In this document: positions 38,690 to 47,740 of the stretch, piece by piece
How positions within the stretch are numbered: the first letter of the stretch is position 1
Layout of the letters: each line of letters starts with the position of its first letter
Origin: Pseudescherichia vulneris NBRC 102420
GTDB lineage: Bacteria > Pseudomonadota > Gammaproteobacteria > Enterobacterales > Enterobacteriaceae
Direction of reading: 5' to 3'
Assembly: GCF_000759795.1 (NCBI RefSeq)
Contig: NZ_BBMZ01000003.1
Coordinates: 1 to 64,000, forward strand
Length of the DNA stretch: 64,000 bases
The notes under the pieces: generated by a model
What the model saw: the letters and a program-made list of their open reading frames with translations, nothing else
Database searches by the model: none
What the model was told of the DNA's origin: nothing
Program-made: the position numbers and the translations under genes

Positions 38690-38730
38690 AACGCCTCGCG
38701 TGCTTTACGGCATGCGAGGCGTTATAGTTT
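38690..38730 (+). terminator. Terminator after LLM oxidoreductase gene
   Basis: AACGCCTCGCGTGC pairs with GCATGCGAGGCGTT (one G-T pair) around a short loop, followed by a T-rich stretch (ATAGTTT). Confidence 0.75.
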
Positions 38731-38770
38731 ATAGAGCAAATGATGCAGGCATACACTCTGGAGACGGCCT

Positions 38771-39016
38771 ATGAGTAGTGAAACACCCCTGAAATATTAT
38801 GACATTGCGGATGAGTATGCGACGGAAGCCGCCAAACCCGTAGACGAGGCCGAACGTGACGCCCTGGCGCGCTATTTCGAGCTGCTGATCACCCGTTTAA
38901 TGAACAACGAAGAGATCAGCGAAGAGGCGCAGCGCGAGATGGCCCTTGAGTCGAGCATTGATGCAGAACGTATCGATGAGATCGCAGAGTTCCTCAATCG
39001 ATGGGGCAATGAGTAG
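38771..39016 (+). CDS. ymjA: DUF2543 family protein YmjA
   Basis: This 81-residue acidic protein is unmistakably similar to E. coli Ymj[14 protein letters not shown] at the start, [13 protein letters not shown] in the middle and the terminal FLNRWGNE. It has no signal peptide or membrane segment and its function is unknown. In E. coli ymjA is at a different map position, so this copy lies outside the shared synteny. The start ATG follows GGAGACGG. Confidence 0.88.
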   Translation: MSSETPLKYYDIADEYATEAAKPVDEAERDALARYFELLITRLMNNEEISEEAQREMALESSIDAERIDEIAEFLNRWGNE

Positions 39017-39105
39017 CGTCTGTTCAAAGACGTAGTCTGCGCAGGCATTGTGCTTTACACTGCGCGCTGCAAAAATTGAGTAGATAAACGATTAATCAGG
39101 CGGTA

Positions 39106-39588
39106 ATGGCGATGAACGGAACAATCACAACGTGGTTTAAAGATAAAGGTTTTGGATTTATCAAAGATGAGAACGGGGATAACCGTTATTTTCATGTGAT
39201 TAAGGTCGCCAACCCTGAGCTGATCAAAAAAGATGCGGCGGTGACGTTTGAGCCCACCACCAATAACAAGGGCCTGTCAGCGTACGCGGTGAAGGTTGCC
39301 CCGGAAAGCAAGTATATCTATATCGCGGGCGAGCGCATTAAGCTCACCTCGATCAAGTCTTACGTGGTTTACAGTGAAGAAGTGCCTGCTGATGCCGGTA
39401 TCGATAAAGAGAATCCGGTGCTGTCGGTGGGTATCCTGATGAACAGCATCCGACCGAAATCAGATATCAAGCCGGGCGAAATGCGCTCGCTGAAAAAGCT
39501 GGCGATCACCACCTTCCAGGGCACTACGCTTATCTTCTCGGCAGATGAGATAGATATTGATGCCACGGTAAAAATGCTTAAGGTCTGA
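39106..39588 (+). CDS. Cold-shock-domain protein with extra C-terminal domain
   Basis: The first 65 residues form a cold-shock (OB-fold) domain. TWFKDKGFGFIKDENGDNRYFHV carries the RNP1-like KGFGFI and RNP2-like YFHV, so single-stranded nucleic acid binding is expected. The remaining 95 residues form a separate domain containing KYIYIAGERIKLTSIKSYVVY that I do not recognise. An ATG at 39112 is an alternative start. It stands alone with no obvious operon partner. Confidence 0.75.
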   Translation: MAMNGTITTWFKDKGFGFIKDENGDNRYFHVIKVANPELIKKDAAVTFEPTTNNKGLSAYAVKVAPESKYIYIAGERIKLTSIKSYVVYSEEVPADAGIDKENPVLSVGILMNSIRPKSDIKPGEMRSLKKLAITTFQGTTLIFSADEIDIDATVKMLKV

Positions 39589-39634
39589 CGTTACGCAAAA
39601 GTAACGCTGCGCCCCCACCTCCCATCTCCATATA

Positions 39635-39673
39635 TGGTAGTTTGCCTTTCATCCTGACGAAGGCAAACTACCA
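39635..39673. repeat. 14-bp perfect stem palindrome
   Basis: TGGTAGTTTGCCTT and AAGGCAAACTACCA form a perfect inverted repeat with an 11-nt loop in the 188-bp gap after the cold-shock gene. It has no T run on the plus strand. It may be a 3'-end structure, a small RNA part, or a residual mobile palindrome; I do not recognise it. Confidence 0.6.
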
Positions 39674-39776
39674 AAAATATAATCCTATCAAGGCCAACCC
39701 TTCTGCACGTTATCCATGGTGACATTGATAACTTATTCGCATTGATAAAAACCACGCACACAAATGGAACTGAGAC

Positions 39777-40517
39777 ATGATCGTGTCACCCCTCAACGTC
39801 ATCCTGAGAACGCTACTGGTTCTCTCATTTGCCCTCGCGCTAAATGGCTGCTCTGTCCGTTACGATAAGAGCGGTAAGATGCTTTTTAACCCCGATTTGG
39901 CGAGCGTGCTGGGCAATGAAGTAGGCCAATTTACGCTGGCCGATGGCTCAAAAGGTGCGCTTCGGGAGCTGAATGGCCGCTATAGCCTGAAGTGGAGCAA
40001 TCTGATGATTGAGCGTCCGCTGGAGGGCGTGAGTTGGGTGAGGATCATCAACCAGTACCAGGTTGAAGGGCATACGCTGCTGCTGCTAAAGGTGGCCACG
40101 CCCGCCTGCCCGGCGCAGTACCGTCTGGTAGACCTCCAGAATACACGTTCCCAGGAGTGGGCCTTTACGGGCATATGCGACATCGGGCCGGACGTGACGG
40201 CCAGCGCAGATAAGCTGCAGCTGAATTTTAAGGTCGATAATCGGATTGAGCAGTTCAACTGGCAGCATGGTGAGGTCTACCATCGTCGGCTCGCGGTTCA
40301 GCAACAAAAAACCGTTCAAAATAGCACTACGAATAAAACAACATCGTCCCGCAAGGCCAAATCTCAACCTGCGGTTAAACCGACGAAACGCACCCAGGTA
40401 AAAGCCGCAGAGCCGTTGCCGCCGAAGGTTGCCCAGCCAGAGCTGGACAACTCCTTGCCTACTGAAATCTACCAGCCAACAAAAACCCGCCAGACCAGCC
40501 TGGGTATTAAGTCATGA
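39777..40517 (+). CDS. Predicted outer-membrane lipoprotein, unknown
   Basis: This 246-residue precursor has a lipoprotein signal ending in the lipobox ALNGC (Cys25). Ser at +2 favours the outer membrane. The mature part has a beta-rich domain to about residue 165 with two cysteines (PACPAQYRL and GICDIG). A Lys/Thr/Pro/Gln-rich low-complexity tail follows (about 175-246), of the kind that spans periplasm or peptidoglycan. The stop overlaps the next start by 4 bp (ATGA), so the two are translationally coupled. I do not recognise the family. Confidence 0.75.
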   Translation: MIVSPLNVILRTLLVLSFALALNGCSVRYDKSGKMLFNPDLASVLGNEVGQFTLADGSKGALRELNGRYSLKWSNLMIERPLEGVSWVRIINQYQVEGHTLLLLKVATPACPAQYRLVDLQNTRSQEWAFTGICDIGPDVTASADKLQLNFKVDNRIEQFNWQHGEVYHRRLAVQQQKTVQNSTTNKTTSSRKAKSQPAVKPTKRTQVKAAEPLPPKVAQPELDNSLPTEIYQPTKTRQTSLGIKS

Positions 40518-42211
40518 CGGAGCAGGTTGTAGGAAATAGCGAGGTGCGGGACGGGATCAAGCGCTCCCCCCTCCCCGCCTGGCAAAACTGGCTGGTGATG
40601 GGCATCACCCTCACCTACCTCATCTGTGAACTGGCGTTCAATTCCCGCCTGCTGGATCTGGTAGGCACTATTTCAACGGCAGAAGAAGTTCACAACATGG
40701 AGCGGTACGGCAGAACCTTAACCGCCATTGCCGCAGCGCTTCTGGTGTTACAGTTTGCCCTTGTGGGCATCGCCAGGCTGAAGAGGAAAAACGTCTCTCT
40801 GTCGACAAGGGCCAGCGTAAGTGGGGTGCTTTGCCTGTGTCTGCTGACCGGCGCAGTAACGTGGCATGCGGTAGAGTGGTTTATTGAACGTCAGGTGTCA
40901 AACAGTACGGGGGCGTTTCGGCAGATGTCGCTTCTGGCGCAGCTCTACCAGCAATCGCTGATTGATGGGCACCAGACGCTAGAGGGCATTCCGCTCGATA
41001 GTCACGGCGGTCAGGCGCAAACATGGAGCAGCCCGTCAGGAAAGGCATTTCTGGCGATGCTGCCGATCCTGCTCAGCTCCGTTGATCGTTATCATGAGCT
41101 GCTGAAAAGCGGTGCGGAACAAAATTTGCGTGACAGCATCAGCGCCAGAGAGGGTGGCGTTCTTGGCTTCTATAAAGCCTGGATCCAGGCGCGGGAAGCC
41201 GTCCATAAACAGTACGTAGCCTATTACAACGACGAGATGGATATCAGCGAAACCGCTCGTCGGGAGCAGGAGAAAGCCTGGCAGCGGTATGAACGCTCGC
41301 TGCGCGCTAAGGGACTGAGAACCTGGAATGTCCCCCGGCGCTATTATGCCAGCGTCCGCAGCAATGTCCGCGCCCAGGGCGTCCCGGTAGCCAATAACTG
41401 GTCGCCATCCGATCGGGCTGGTTTTGATGCGGCGGTGGCGAAAACCGTCAGACAGCAGTATCTCGCCCAGCGTACCGTGGTATTCAACGGGGTGACGATC
41501 CCTAAACGCCTCGACTGGGGCGTCTTTTTCCGTCAGGAAGTGGTGCAAAAATCACTCCGCGAAAAATTATTGCTCCCGGCAGGCACGCCGGTGCGTGAAG
41601 CGTATCCACTCAACGACGGATTGAAGCTTTTTGCCCTTGAGCTACACGCAGCCCATCTTAACGAGGCGGTGAAAGAGCAGTTACCGACCCTGCGCGCGTC
41701 GTTACAGAGTTACAGTATGGGTGGAAAGAATGAAAAGCAGGGAGAAGATGCCGCACTCGCGGTGATTGTGCCGCCTGTTGCACTGATCTTCTCTCTTATT
41801 GGTGCGCTGACCCATCTGGCAAAACTGCTCTATTTAATTCTCGTTCCCCTGACCGCCGCCCTGTTAAGTAGAAAATCGTCGCGTGCCGTGCGCGTGCTTA
41901 ATCATCATCCGCTGGTTTTCCCTGTGGCGCTGATCTCAGGGCTGCTGGTGATGTTCAGCTGCATGAATAACAGCATTACCGTTTCACCGGCCTATCAGGA
42001 TTTAAAAAACGCGTTGCAGGGGGCGAATATTACCATCACCGATGAACCCCTGTTTCTGCGCGGCGAGTCGTTATTACGTATCGTTCACGCCGTCAGTATT
42101 GGACAGAGCTACAGCTATCCGATGAATCAGTATCTGCGGGAGACCGCGCTGGGCGGATTCGATTTCGGCTATAGCACACACGAAAACGCTATTCCCTCTG
42201 GGAATAAATAA
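40514..42211 (+). CDS. Large polytopic membrane protein, unknown
   Basis: This 565-residue protein has three N-terminal helices (about residues 25-45, 68-88, 100-118) and two or three near the C terminus (about 415-450, 468-487). They enclose a soluble region of nearly 300 residues rich in charged amphipathic helices. There is no signal peptide and no motif I can assign. It overlaps the lipoprotein gene by 4 bp and is followed after 19 bp by a small secreted protein gene. The three probably form one envelope-associated unit. Confidence 0.72.
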   Translation: MTEQVVGNSEVRDGIKRSPLPAWQNWLVMGITLTYLICELAFNSRLLDLVGTISTAEEVHNMERYGRTLTAIAAALLVLQFALVGIARLKRKNVSLSTRASVSGVLCLCLLTGAVTWHAVEWFIERQVSNSTGAFRQMSLLAQLYQQSLIDGHQTLEGIPLDSHGGQAQTWSSPSGKAFLAMLPILLSSVDRYHELLKSGAEQNLRDSISAREGGVLGFYKAWIQAREAVHKQYVAYYNDEMDISETARREQEKAWQRYERSLRAKGLRTWNVPRRYYASVRSNVRAQGVPVANNWSPSDRAGFDAAVAKTVRQQYLAQRTVVFNGVTIPKRLDWGVFFRQEVVQKSLREKLLLPAGTPVREAYPLNDGLKLFALELHAAHLNEAVKEQLPTLRASLQSYSMGGKNEKQGEDAALAVIVPPVALIFSLIGALTHLAKLLYLILVPLTAALLSRKSSRAVRVLNHHPLVFPVALISGLLVMFSCMNNSITVSPAYQDLKNALQGANITITDEPLFLRGESLLRIVHAVSIGQSYSYPMNQYLRETALGGFDFGYSTHENAIPSGNK

Positions 42212-42230
42212 TTAACGAAGCGAGGCACAA

Positions 42231-42518
42231 ATGAAAAAAAGCGTATTAGTTGCTGTTTTACTCGGTATGAGCGCATCGGTTTACGCCGGAGAAGCGCATG
42301 TTTGTGGTTCGCGTCAGGTGAATGCGCTGGCAAGCGATCAGGGGAATATCGATGACAGCACCGTGTTCACCTGCGGCGGGGGCGTAAAAGGAACCATTCC
42401 AGAACTGGCGAAACAGGGATGGAAAATTGTGCAGATCACCGACCAAATCGGTACGCTTTCGCAAACGGATCCCACGAAAACCACGACCTATTCACGCCTG
42501 ATTATTCAGAAAGACTAA
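42231..42518 (+). CDS. Small secreted protein, unknown
   Basis: This 95-residue precursor has a clean signal peptide cleaved after VYA (residue 19). The mature 76-residue periplasmic protein has two cysteines (HVCGS and FTCGGG) that could form a disulfide. The start follows GCGAGGC. It is the last gene of the lipoprotein/membrane-protein/secreted-protein operon. Family not recognised. Confidence 0.72.
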   Translation: MKKSVLVAVLLGMSASVYAGEAHVCGSRQVNALASDQGNIDDSTVFTCGGGVKGTIPELAKQGWKIVQITDQIGTLSQTDPTKTTTYSRLIIQKD

Positions 42519-42608
42519 GCGGGTGAATTAACGCGTCGGGTAGCCTTCCTGCCGAAAATCCCGCACCATGCACTATAATTCGGCAACTCTTCACGTGACT
42601 GGCAGCCC

Positions 42609-43565
42609 ATGACGACGCAACTGCTTACCCGACACTGGCGTATTCCCGGCGCGGTGATGCTTCTGCTCATCGCGCTCTTTACCCTCTTCACCCTCCACAG
42701 CCACTGGGGCGCCTTCCTGCAGTGGTGTCTGAGCACGCAAATCATGCTCCACCGCTACCTGGTGATGTACCTGCTGCAGCTCAATAACCATCAGTACAGC
42801 GGCGGCCTGTGGTTGCTGACCGGCGCATTTCTCTACGGCGTACTGCACGCCATTGGCCCAGGCCATGGCAAATTTATCGTAGCCACCTATCTCAGCACTA
42901 ACCAGGAGAGCCAGCTGGCCACCCGGGTAGTGCCGTTTCTTGGCAGCCTGATGCAGGGTGTAAGTGCGATCCTGTTCGTGTTTATTCTGGCGGTTGGCTT
43001 TAACCTCGCGGCAGGCGACCTGAGCGAAAGTCGCTGGTACGTTGAGAAGATCAGCGCCCTGATGATTGGCGGCTTTGGTGCCTACGTGATGTACCGGGCG
43101 CTAAAGAGCCTCAGACCACGCAGGTTACGTATCGCCTCCCTGACGCCGCTCGGGCAGCAGCACGCCCCGGACTGCGGCTGCGGTCATCATGGGGTAGGCG
43201 TGGCGACGCAGGGCGACTGGAAGACGCGGCTGGGGGTGATTCTGGCCATCGGTGCGCGCCCGTGCAGCGGGGCGATTATGATCCTGCTCTTCTCTAACGC
43301 GCTGGGGATTGTCAGTTGGGGGATCGCTGCGGTTATGACGATGTCCTTCGGTACGGCGCTGTCGATTATGGGTCTCTCGCTGGCGGTGCGCTATGCCCGC
43401 GGGCGTACGGCGGCGCTGTTTGGCGGCGAGGCGCAGCGTCTGGCGTGGGTTGTGCCTGCGCTGAAGGTTGCGGGCGGCGTGGCGCTCATTCTATTTGCCA
43501 CCGTGCTGTTTTTAACCGTGATCCCGGTGAGCGCCAACGGGGACTATATCGCGGCGGGTTGTTGA
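42609..43565 (+). CDS. NicO-family nickel/cobalt (or zinc) transporter
   Basis: This 318-residue inner-membrane protein has about six helices. The NicO signature HAIGPGHGK lies at residues 80-88 and a second conserved block GARPCSGAIMILLFS near 225. A His/Cys-rich loop DCGCGHHG between helices could bind metal. Relatives include RcnA efflux pumps and ZevB zinc transporters. The metal and direction are not decided by sequence. The DUF1007 partner (ZevA) that often accompanies ZevB is not present next to it. It is convergent with proP. Confidence 0.83.
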   Translation: MTTQLLTRHWRIPGAVMLLLIALFTLFTLHSHWGAFLQWCLSTQIMLHRYLVMYLLQLNNHQYSGGLWLLTGAFLYGVLHAIGPGHGKFIVATYLSTNQESQLATRVVPFLGSLMQGVSAILFVFILAVGFNLAAGDLSESRWYVEKISALMIGGFGAYVMYRALKSLRPRRLRIASLTPLGQQHAPDCGCGHHGVGVATQGDWKTRLGVILAIGARPCSGAIMILLFSNALGIVSWGIAAVMTMSFGTALSIMGLSLAVRYARGRTAALFGGEAQRLAWVVPALKVAGGVALILFATVLFLTVIPVSANGDYIAAGC

Positions 43566-43589
43566 AGGTAGATTATTGATATCAGGCAA

Positions 43590-43617
43590 TAAAAAAGCGG
43601 GCCGAGGCCCGCTTTTT
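43590..43617. terminator. Bidirectional terminator
   Basis: AAAAAAGCGGGCC and GGCCCGCTTTTT form a stem with A and T tails on both strands. It separates the NicO transporter gene from the convergent proP gene. Confidence 0.88.
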
Positions 43618-43632
43618 ACTGAGTGGTGAAAC

Positions 43633-45135
43633 TTACTCGTTAATCTTCGGATGCTGATCGACCAGGCGCGAACGCTTCTTCTGCAGCTCCGCGATCTCCT
43701 CGTCGATATCCTCAATCTTCTGCTCAATGTTGTCGTGATGCTCCTGCAGGATCTCACGTGCTTCCTGCATATCCGATGCCGCAGGCGTCGCGCCGCGCAG
43801 CGGACGGTTGGCCGTCTCCTTCATCGTGATACCGGTGATCAGACCAATCACTGCCACCACCATCAGGTAGTAGGCGGGCATCATCAGATTCTCGGTGCTC
43901 TCTACCAGCCAAGCCGCCAGCGTTGGCGTCAGGCCCGCAATCAGAATCGAGATGTTGAAGGCGCTGGCCAGGGCGCTAAAGCGCAGGTGCGTCGGGAACA
44001 TCGCCGGCAGCGTGGAGGCCATGACGCCGGTAAAGCAGTTCAGGATCACCGCCAGCATCAGCAGACCGGCAAAAATCAGGCCGATCACGTCGCTGTTAAT
44101 CATCATGAAGGCCGGGATCGCCAGGAAGAACAGCGCGGTGCTGCCCAGAATGACGAACGGACGGCGGCCGAAACGGTCGCTTAACAGGCCCATTACCGGC
44201 TGGACGAACAGCATCCCGATCATGATGGCGATGATAATCAGCACGCCGTGATCTTCCGAGTAGTGCAGGTTATGCGACAGGTAGCTCGGCATATAGGTCA
44301 GGAGCATGTAGTAGGTCACGTTGGTGGAGATCACCAGGCCGATACAGGCTAGCAGGCTGCGCCAGTGCTTGGTTGCAATCTCTTTAAACGACACCTTGGG
44401 ACCATGCTGCAGCCCTTCGCGATCGCCCTGCTCCAGCTTATCTACATGCTGCTGGAACGCAGGCGTCTCCTCCAGGGCATGACGCAGATAGAGGCCAATC
44501 AGCCCCAGCGGCAGCGCCAGGAAGAACGGAATACGCCAGCCCCAGTCGAGGAAGTTCTCTTCACCGACAACGGTAGAGAGTATTACCACCACGCCTGCGC
44601 CGAGGACGAACCCGGCAATGGAGCCGAAGTCCAGCCAGCTACCCATAAATCCGCGCTTACGGTCCGGGGAATATTCGGCAACGAATATCGACGCACCGGT
44701 GTACTCCCCGCCTACGGAGAAGCCCTGGGCCATCTTACAGACCAGCAGCAGGATCGGTGCCCAGATACCAATACTTTCATAGGAAGGTATCAACCCGATA
44801 CAGAAGGTACTGATCGACATAATCACAATCGTGATGGCAAGTATCTTCTGGCGGCCGTATTTATCGCCCAGCATACCGAAGAAGAGTCCGCCGAGCGGTC
44901 GGATCAGGAAGGGAACCGAGAACGTACCCAGAGCAGCAATCATCTGTACGCTAGGGTTAGCATCCGGGAAGAAAACCTTACCGAGCGCGTAAGCCACAAA
45001 GCCATACACACCAAAATCAAACCACTCCATCGCATTACCGAGCGATGCAGCGGTAATAGCCTTACGCAGCTTACCGTCATCAATAATAGTGACGTCACCT
45101 AACGTAATAGGCTTAACTTTTTTCCTTTTAAGCAT
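43633..45135 (-). CDS. proP: Proline/betaine osmosensing transporter ProP
   Basis: ProP is an H+-coupled MFS symporter that imports proline, glycine betaine and other osmoprotectants and senses osmolality itself. The 500 residues are near-identical to E. coli ProP. They include 12 helices, the MFS loop motif GMLGDKYGRQK, and the C-terminal coiled-coil heptads (about residues 455-498) that tune osmotic activation. Its regulatory region lies in the long gap upstream, where E. coli has CRP- and Fis-dependent promoters. Confidence 0.97.
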   Translation of the reverse strand: MLKRKKVKPITLGDVTIIDDGKLRKAITAASLGNAMEWFDFGVYGFVAYALGKVFFPDANPSVQMIAALGTFSVPFLIRPLGGLFFGMLGDKYGRQKILAITIVIMSISTFCIGLIPSYESIGIWAPILLLVCKMAQGFSVGGEYTGASIFVAEYSPDRKRGFMGSWLDFGSIAGFVLGAGVVVILSTVVGEENFLDWGWRIPFFLALPLGLIGLYLRHALEETPAFQQHVDKLEQGDREGLQHGPKVSFKEIATKHWRSLLACIGLVISTNVTYYMLLTYMPSYLSHNLHYSEDHGVLIIIAIMIGMLFVQPVMGLLSDRFGRRPFVILGSTALFFLAIPAFMMINSDVIGLIFAGLLMLAVILNCFTGVMASTLPAMFPTHLRFSALASAFNISILIAGLTPTLAAWLVESTENLMMPAYYLMVVAVIGLITGITMKETANRPLRGATPAASDMQEAREILQEHHDNIEQKIEDIDEEIAELQKKRSRLVDQHPKINE

Positions 45136-45810
45136 CTTTATCCTCTTTTGACTTGCGCCCTTAATCGCCTGGCCAGGAAGGCATACGCCTCTATGGTGAT
45201 GCTAAACGTTCAGGATGCGGTGGCATCCCTCTTCAAGAGTAGCAGGTTTAGATATTCAGTTTGGTTAAAGCCTGTACAACTAAACCTGTTTACGCCTGAT
45301 TGGGCAGTTAACGAGCTATTAACATTAACAGGGTTTAAATTTGTGATCAACTTCACATAAAGTGTGCGGTTACTCTATTTCCGTCGCGTTTGTAAATCGG
45401 AGTGGGGTTAACAGGAAAGCGGCCGAAATAAATATAAAATAATGTCACGTAACCCTTTTTCATTAATAATCCAGCTAATTATTTCATCGCTAGCGATTAT
45501 AAAAGTGTAATTTTTACAAGGTATTTACACTGTTTTTCCCTTCTCAACGCGTTAGAAATCTTTACGTTAATTCTGTGACGAAGATAACTAAAACGCTGTT
45601 TTATTTTCATTGAATCAATATTCCAAAGATCGCATCATAATCGCAGTTCTAACGAGCTCGGGCTATCGGGACTGGCCACGCCAGCCACGTTTCCCCCGGT
45701 TCGACTTGCATGATGAGATCGAAGGCCTCAACGCCAGGATGCCTTAACTAATTGAAATTAAAACTATTATTTTCTCGCTCGTGCAGCGTGATGAGAAGTG
45801 AGGGTTCATA
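45136..45810. other. Intergenic region between proP and kdgT
   Basis: This 675-bp stretch separates the divergent proP and kdgT genes and must hold both promoters. A 70-codon open frame (45148-45360) has no ribosome-binding site or recognisable product and is not called. The central part (about 45400-45620) is very A+T-rich. I looked for a KdgR box near kdgT and found only weak partial matches. No confident RNA gene is visible. Confidence 0.5.
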
Positions 45811-46812
45811 ATGAAAATCAAGGCCACAATTGAACGTATCCCCGGTGGGATGATGCTGGTTCCGCTGCTGCTTGGCGCGATTTTAAATACCTTAGCGCCC
45901 GATACCGGTGCCTATTTCGGTTCATTCACCAAGGGTATGATTTCCGGTACGGTACCGATTCTGGCCGTCTGGTTCTTCTGCATTGGCGCATCCATTGATT
46001 TACGCGCTACCGGTACGGTCTTACGTAAATCCGGCACCCTGGTGCTGACCAAAATAGCCGTCGCATGGCTGGTGGCGATGATTGCCGCCAGCTTTATTCC
46101 GGAACAGGGCATCCAGACAGGCTTCTTTGCCGGGATTTCCGTGCTGGCGATTGTCTCCGCGATGGATATGACTAACGGCGGCCTCTACGCCAGCCTGATG
46201 AACCAGTACGGCACCAAAGAGGAGTCTGGCGCGTTCGTTCTGATGTCGCTGGAGTCCGGCCCGCTGATGACCATGGTGATCCTCGGCTCTGCTGGCCTGG
46301 CCTCCTTTGAGCCACACCACTTTGTCGGTGCGGTACTGCCGTTCCTGATCGGCTTCGCGCTGGGTAACCTTGACCACGACCTGCGAGCGTTCTTCAGCAA
46401 GGCCACGCCGGTGCTGATCCCGTTCTTCGGTTTCGCACTGGGTAACACCATCAACCTGAAAGTCATTATGGACACCGGCCTGCTGGGTATCGTCCTTGGC
46501 GTGGCGGTCATCGTCATCACCGGTATCCCACTGATTTTGGCTGATAAGTTCATTGGCGGCGGTAACGGTACGGCGGGGGTTGCGGCCTCATCAGCAGCAG
46601 GCGCGGCGGTAGCCAACCCAGTTATCATTGCTCAGATTAACCCGGCGTTCGAACCGGTAGCGGCGTCAGCGACGGCGCTGGTCGCAGCCAGCGTGATTGT
46701 GACGGCGATTCTGGTACCGATTATTACGGCACTCTATGCAAGACGCTTTGGTGAGCCGCAGGATGCGGTAAGTAGAGAGAAGCCAGTAGAAGCCGATTCG
46801 TTACACCACTAA
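45811..46812 (+). CDS. kdgT: 2-keto-3-deoxygluconate permease KdgT
   Basis: KdgT is a proton symporter for 2-keto-3-deoxygluconate, an intermediate of pectin and hexuronate breakdown. The 333-residue product has about ten helices. Its conserved blocks are [32 protein letters not shown] and [18 protein letters not shown]. Start ATG 45811 follows GTGAGGG. It is divergent from proP and convergent with yjcZ. Confidence 0.94.
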   Translation: MKIKATIERIPGGMMLVPLLLGAILNTLAPDTGAYFGSFTKGMISGTVPILAVWFFCIGASIDLRATGTVLRKSGTLVLTKIAVAWLVAMIAASFIPEQGIQTGFFAGISVLAIVSAMDMTNGGLYASLMNQYGTKEESGAFVLMSLESGPLMTMVILGSAGLASFEPHHFVGAVLPFLIGFALGNLDHDLRAFFSKATPVLIPFFGFALGNTINLKVIMDTGLLGIVLGVAVIVITGIPLILADKFIGGGNGTAGVAASSAAGAAVANPVIIAQINPAFEPVAASATALVAASVIVTAILVPIITALYARRFGEPQDAVSREKPVEADSLHH

Positions 46813-46830
46813 GACTGTTATTTGTACTCC

Positions 46831-46857
46831 AACCCCTCCTGCCAGCCGGGAGGGGTT
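46831..46857. terminator. Hairpin between convergent kdgT and yjcZ
   Basis: AACCCCTCC and GGGAGGGGTT form a stem just after kdgT and at the yjcZ stop codon. T tails are short on both strands, so this is a moderate terminator. Confidence 0.65.
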
Positions 46858-47740
46858 ACACGCCCTCCCCAAAGATCTCATCCACCATTGCCGTTGCCAG
46901 CCGCGTTGCCGAACAGAGCCTCGGCATGCCTAGCGCCACGTTTTGCCAGCTTTGAGTGATGGTCCAGCATATCGGATGGCGATCCGCATCGCACCAGTCC
47001 CCCAGCCAGCCCAGCATATCTTTGTAATCCATCAGGCCCGGCGTTGTGGGGGTGGTTAACCACTGATGATAGAAGTGACGCGTGGCGGGCGAGGCGTTAA
47101 TGCCCTGGGCCAGAAAATCGGCGGCCATGGCCCGGAGATTATCCTTCAGCAGCGAGGAGGCCTCCGGACTGGTCAGACGGCAGGCGTCGCCGAACGCGCC
47201 CCAGCGGAGCTCCTCAAGCGCGATATAGCAGCGCCCGGCCATAGACCAGCCGTTGTACTTACCGGCGCGCCAGCGGGTAAAGATCTGCTCGCTATGCGCG
47301 CCCGCCTGCACCATTAGGCCGCGCTGGGTTAAGGCTTTCTCTTTCCAGGCCGCGCGCTGACTGAAATGCTTATACAGCTCGCTAATCTGCTCAGGCAAGG
47401 CGGTAGAGGAGGCAGGACGACGCTCGATGCTGTTCAGAAGCGCAGCCAGACGCTGGGTAATACGCGCGAGCGCAAGCTGACCGGGATCGAACATGCTTGC
47501 CAGCTTCTCGGCCAGGCCGAGGCGCAGGGCATCGCTCTCATTAAAGACGCCCGCCATCGCCCACGGGCGCAGCTGCGTCTGGTTCATGATCTCCTGCGTC
47601 AGGCGATCGCGTAACAGCTGCTGCTGCGGTACGATCTGCGCCTGGCGGGGAGCATCAATGCCCAGCACCAGATCGACGATAAACTTGGGATGGATACACT
47701 CCAGCGTGCTCCCGGGTCCGTTCAGTAGTCGATTTTTCAT
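46856..47740 (-). CDS. yjcZ: Diguanylate cyclase regulator RdcB (YjcZ)
   Basis: RdcB works with the dynamin-like GTPase RdcA (CrfC) to activate the diguanylate cyclase DgcE in E. coli, thereby promoting curli and cellulose matrix. The 294-residue soluble protein corresponds to E. coli YjcZ (292). It has no signal peptide or known catalytic motif. Its start codon overlaps the crfC stop by 4 bp (ATGA), indicating coupled translation from the upstream GTPase gene. Confidence 0.88.
   Translation of the reverse strand: MKNRLLNGPGSTLECIHPKFIVDLVLGIDAPRQAQIVPQQQLLRDRLTQEIMNQTQLRPWAMAGVFNESDALRLGLAEKLASMFDPGQLALARITQRLAALLNSIERRPASSTALPEQISELYKHFSQRAAWKEKALTQRGLMVQAGAHSEQIFTRWRAGKYNGWSMAGRCYIALEELRWGAFGDACRLTSPEASSLLKDNLRAMAADFLAQGINASPATRHFYHQWLTTPTTPGLMDYKDMLGWLGDWCDADRHPICWTITQSWQNVALGMPRLCSATRLATAMVDEIFGEGV

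Noticed and set aside
45148..45360. 70-codon open frame upstream of kdgT
   Set aside because: It has no ribosome-binding site, no recognisable similarity, and lies in the proP promoter region, so it is more likely chance.
45740..45800. KdgR operator before kdgT
   Set aside because: Only partial matches such as TTGAAAT were found; no convincing dyad of the known TGAAA...TTTCA form.
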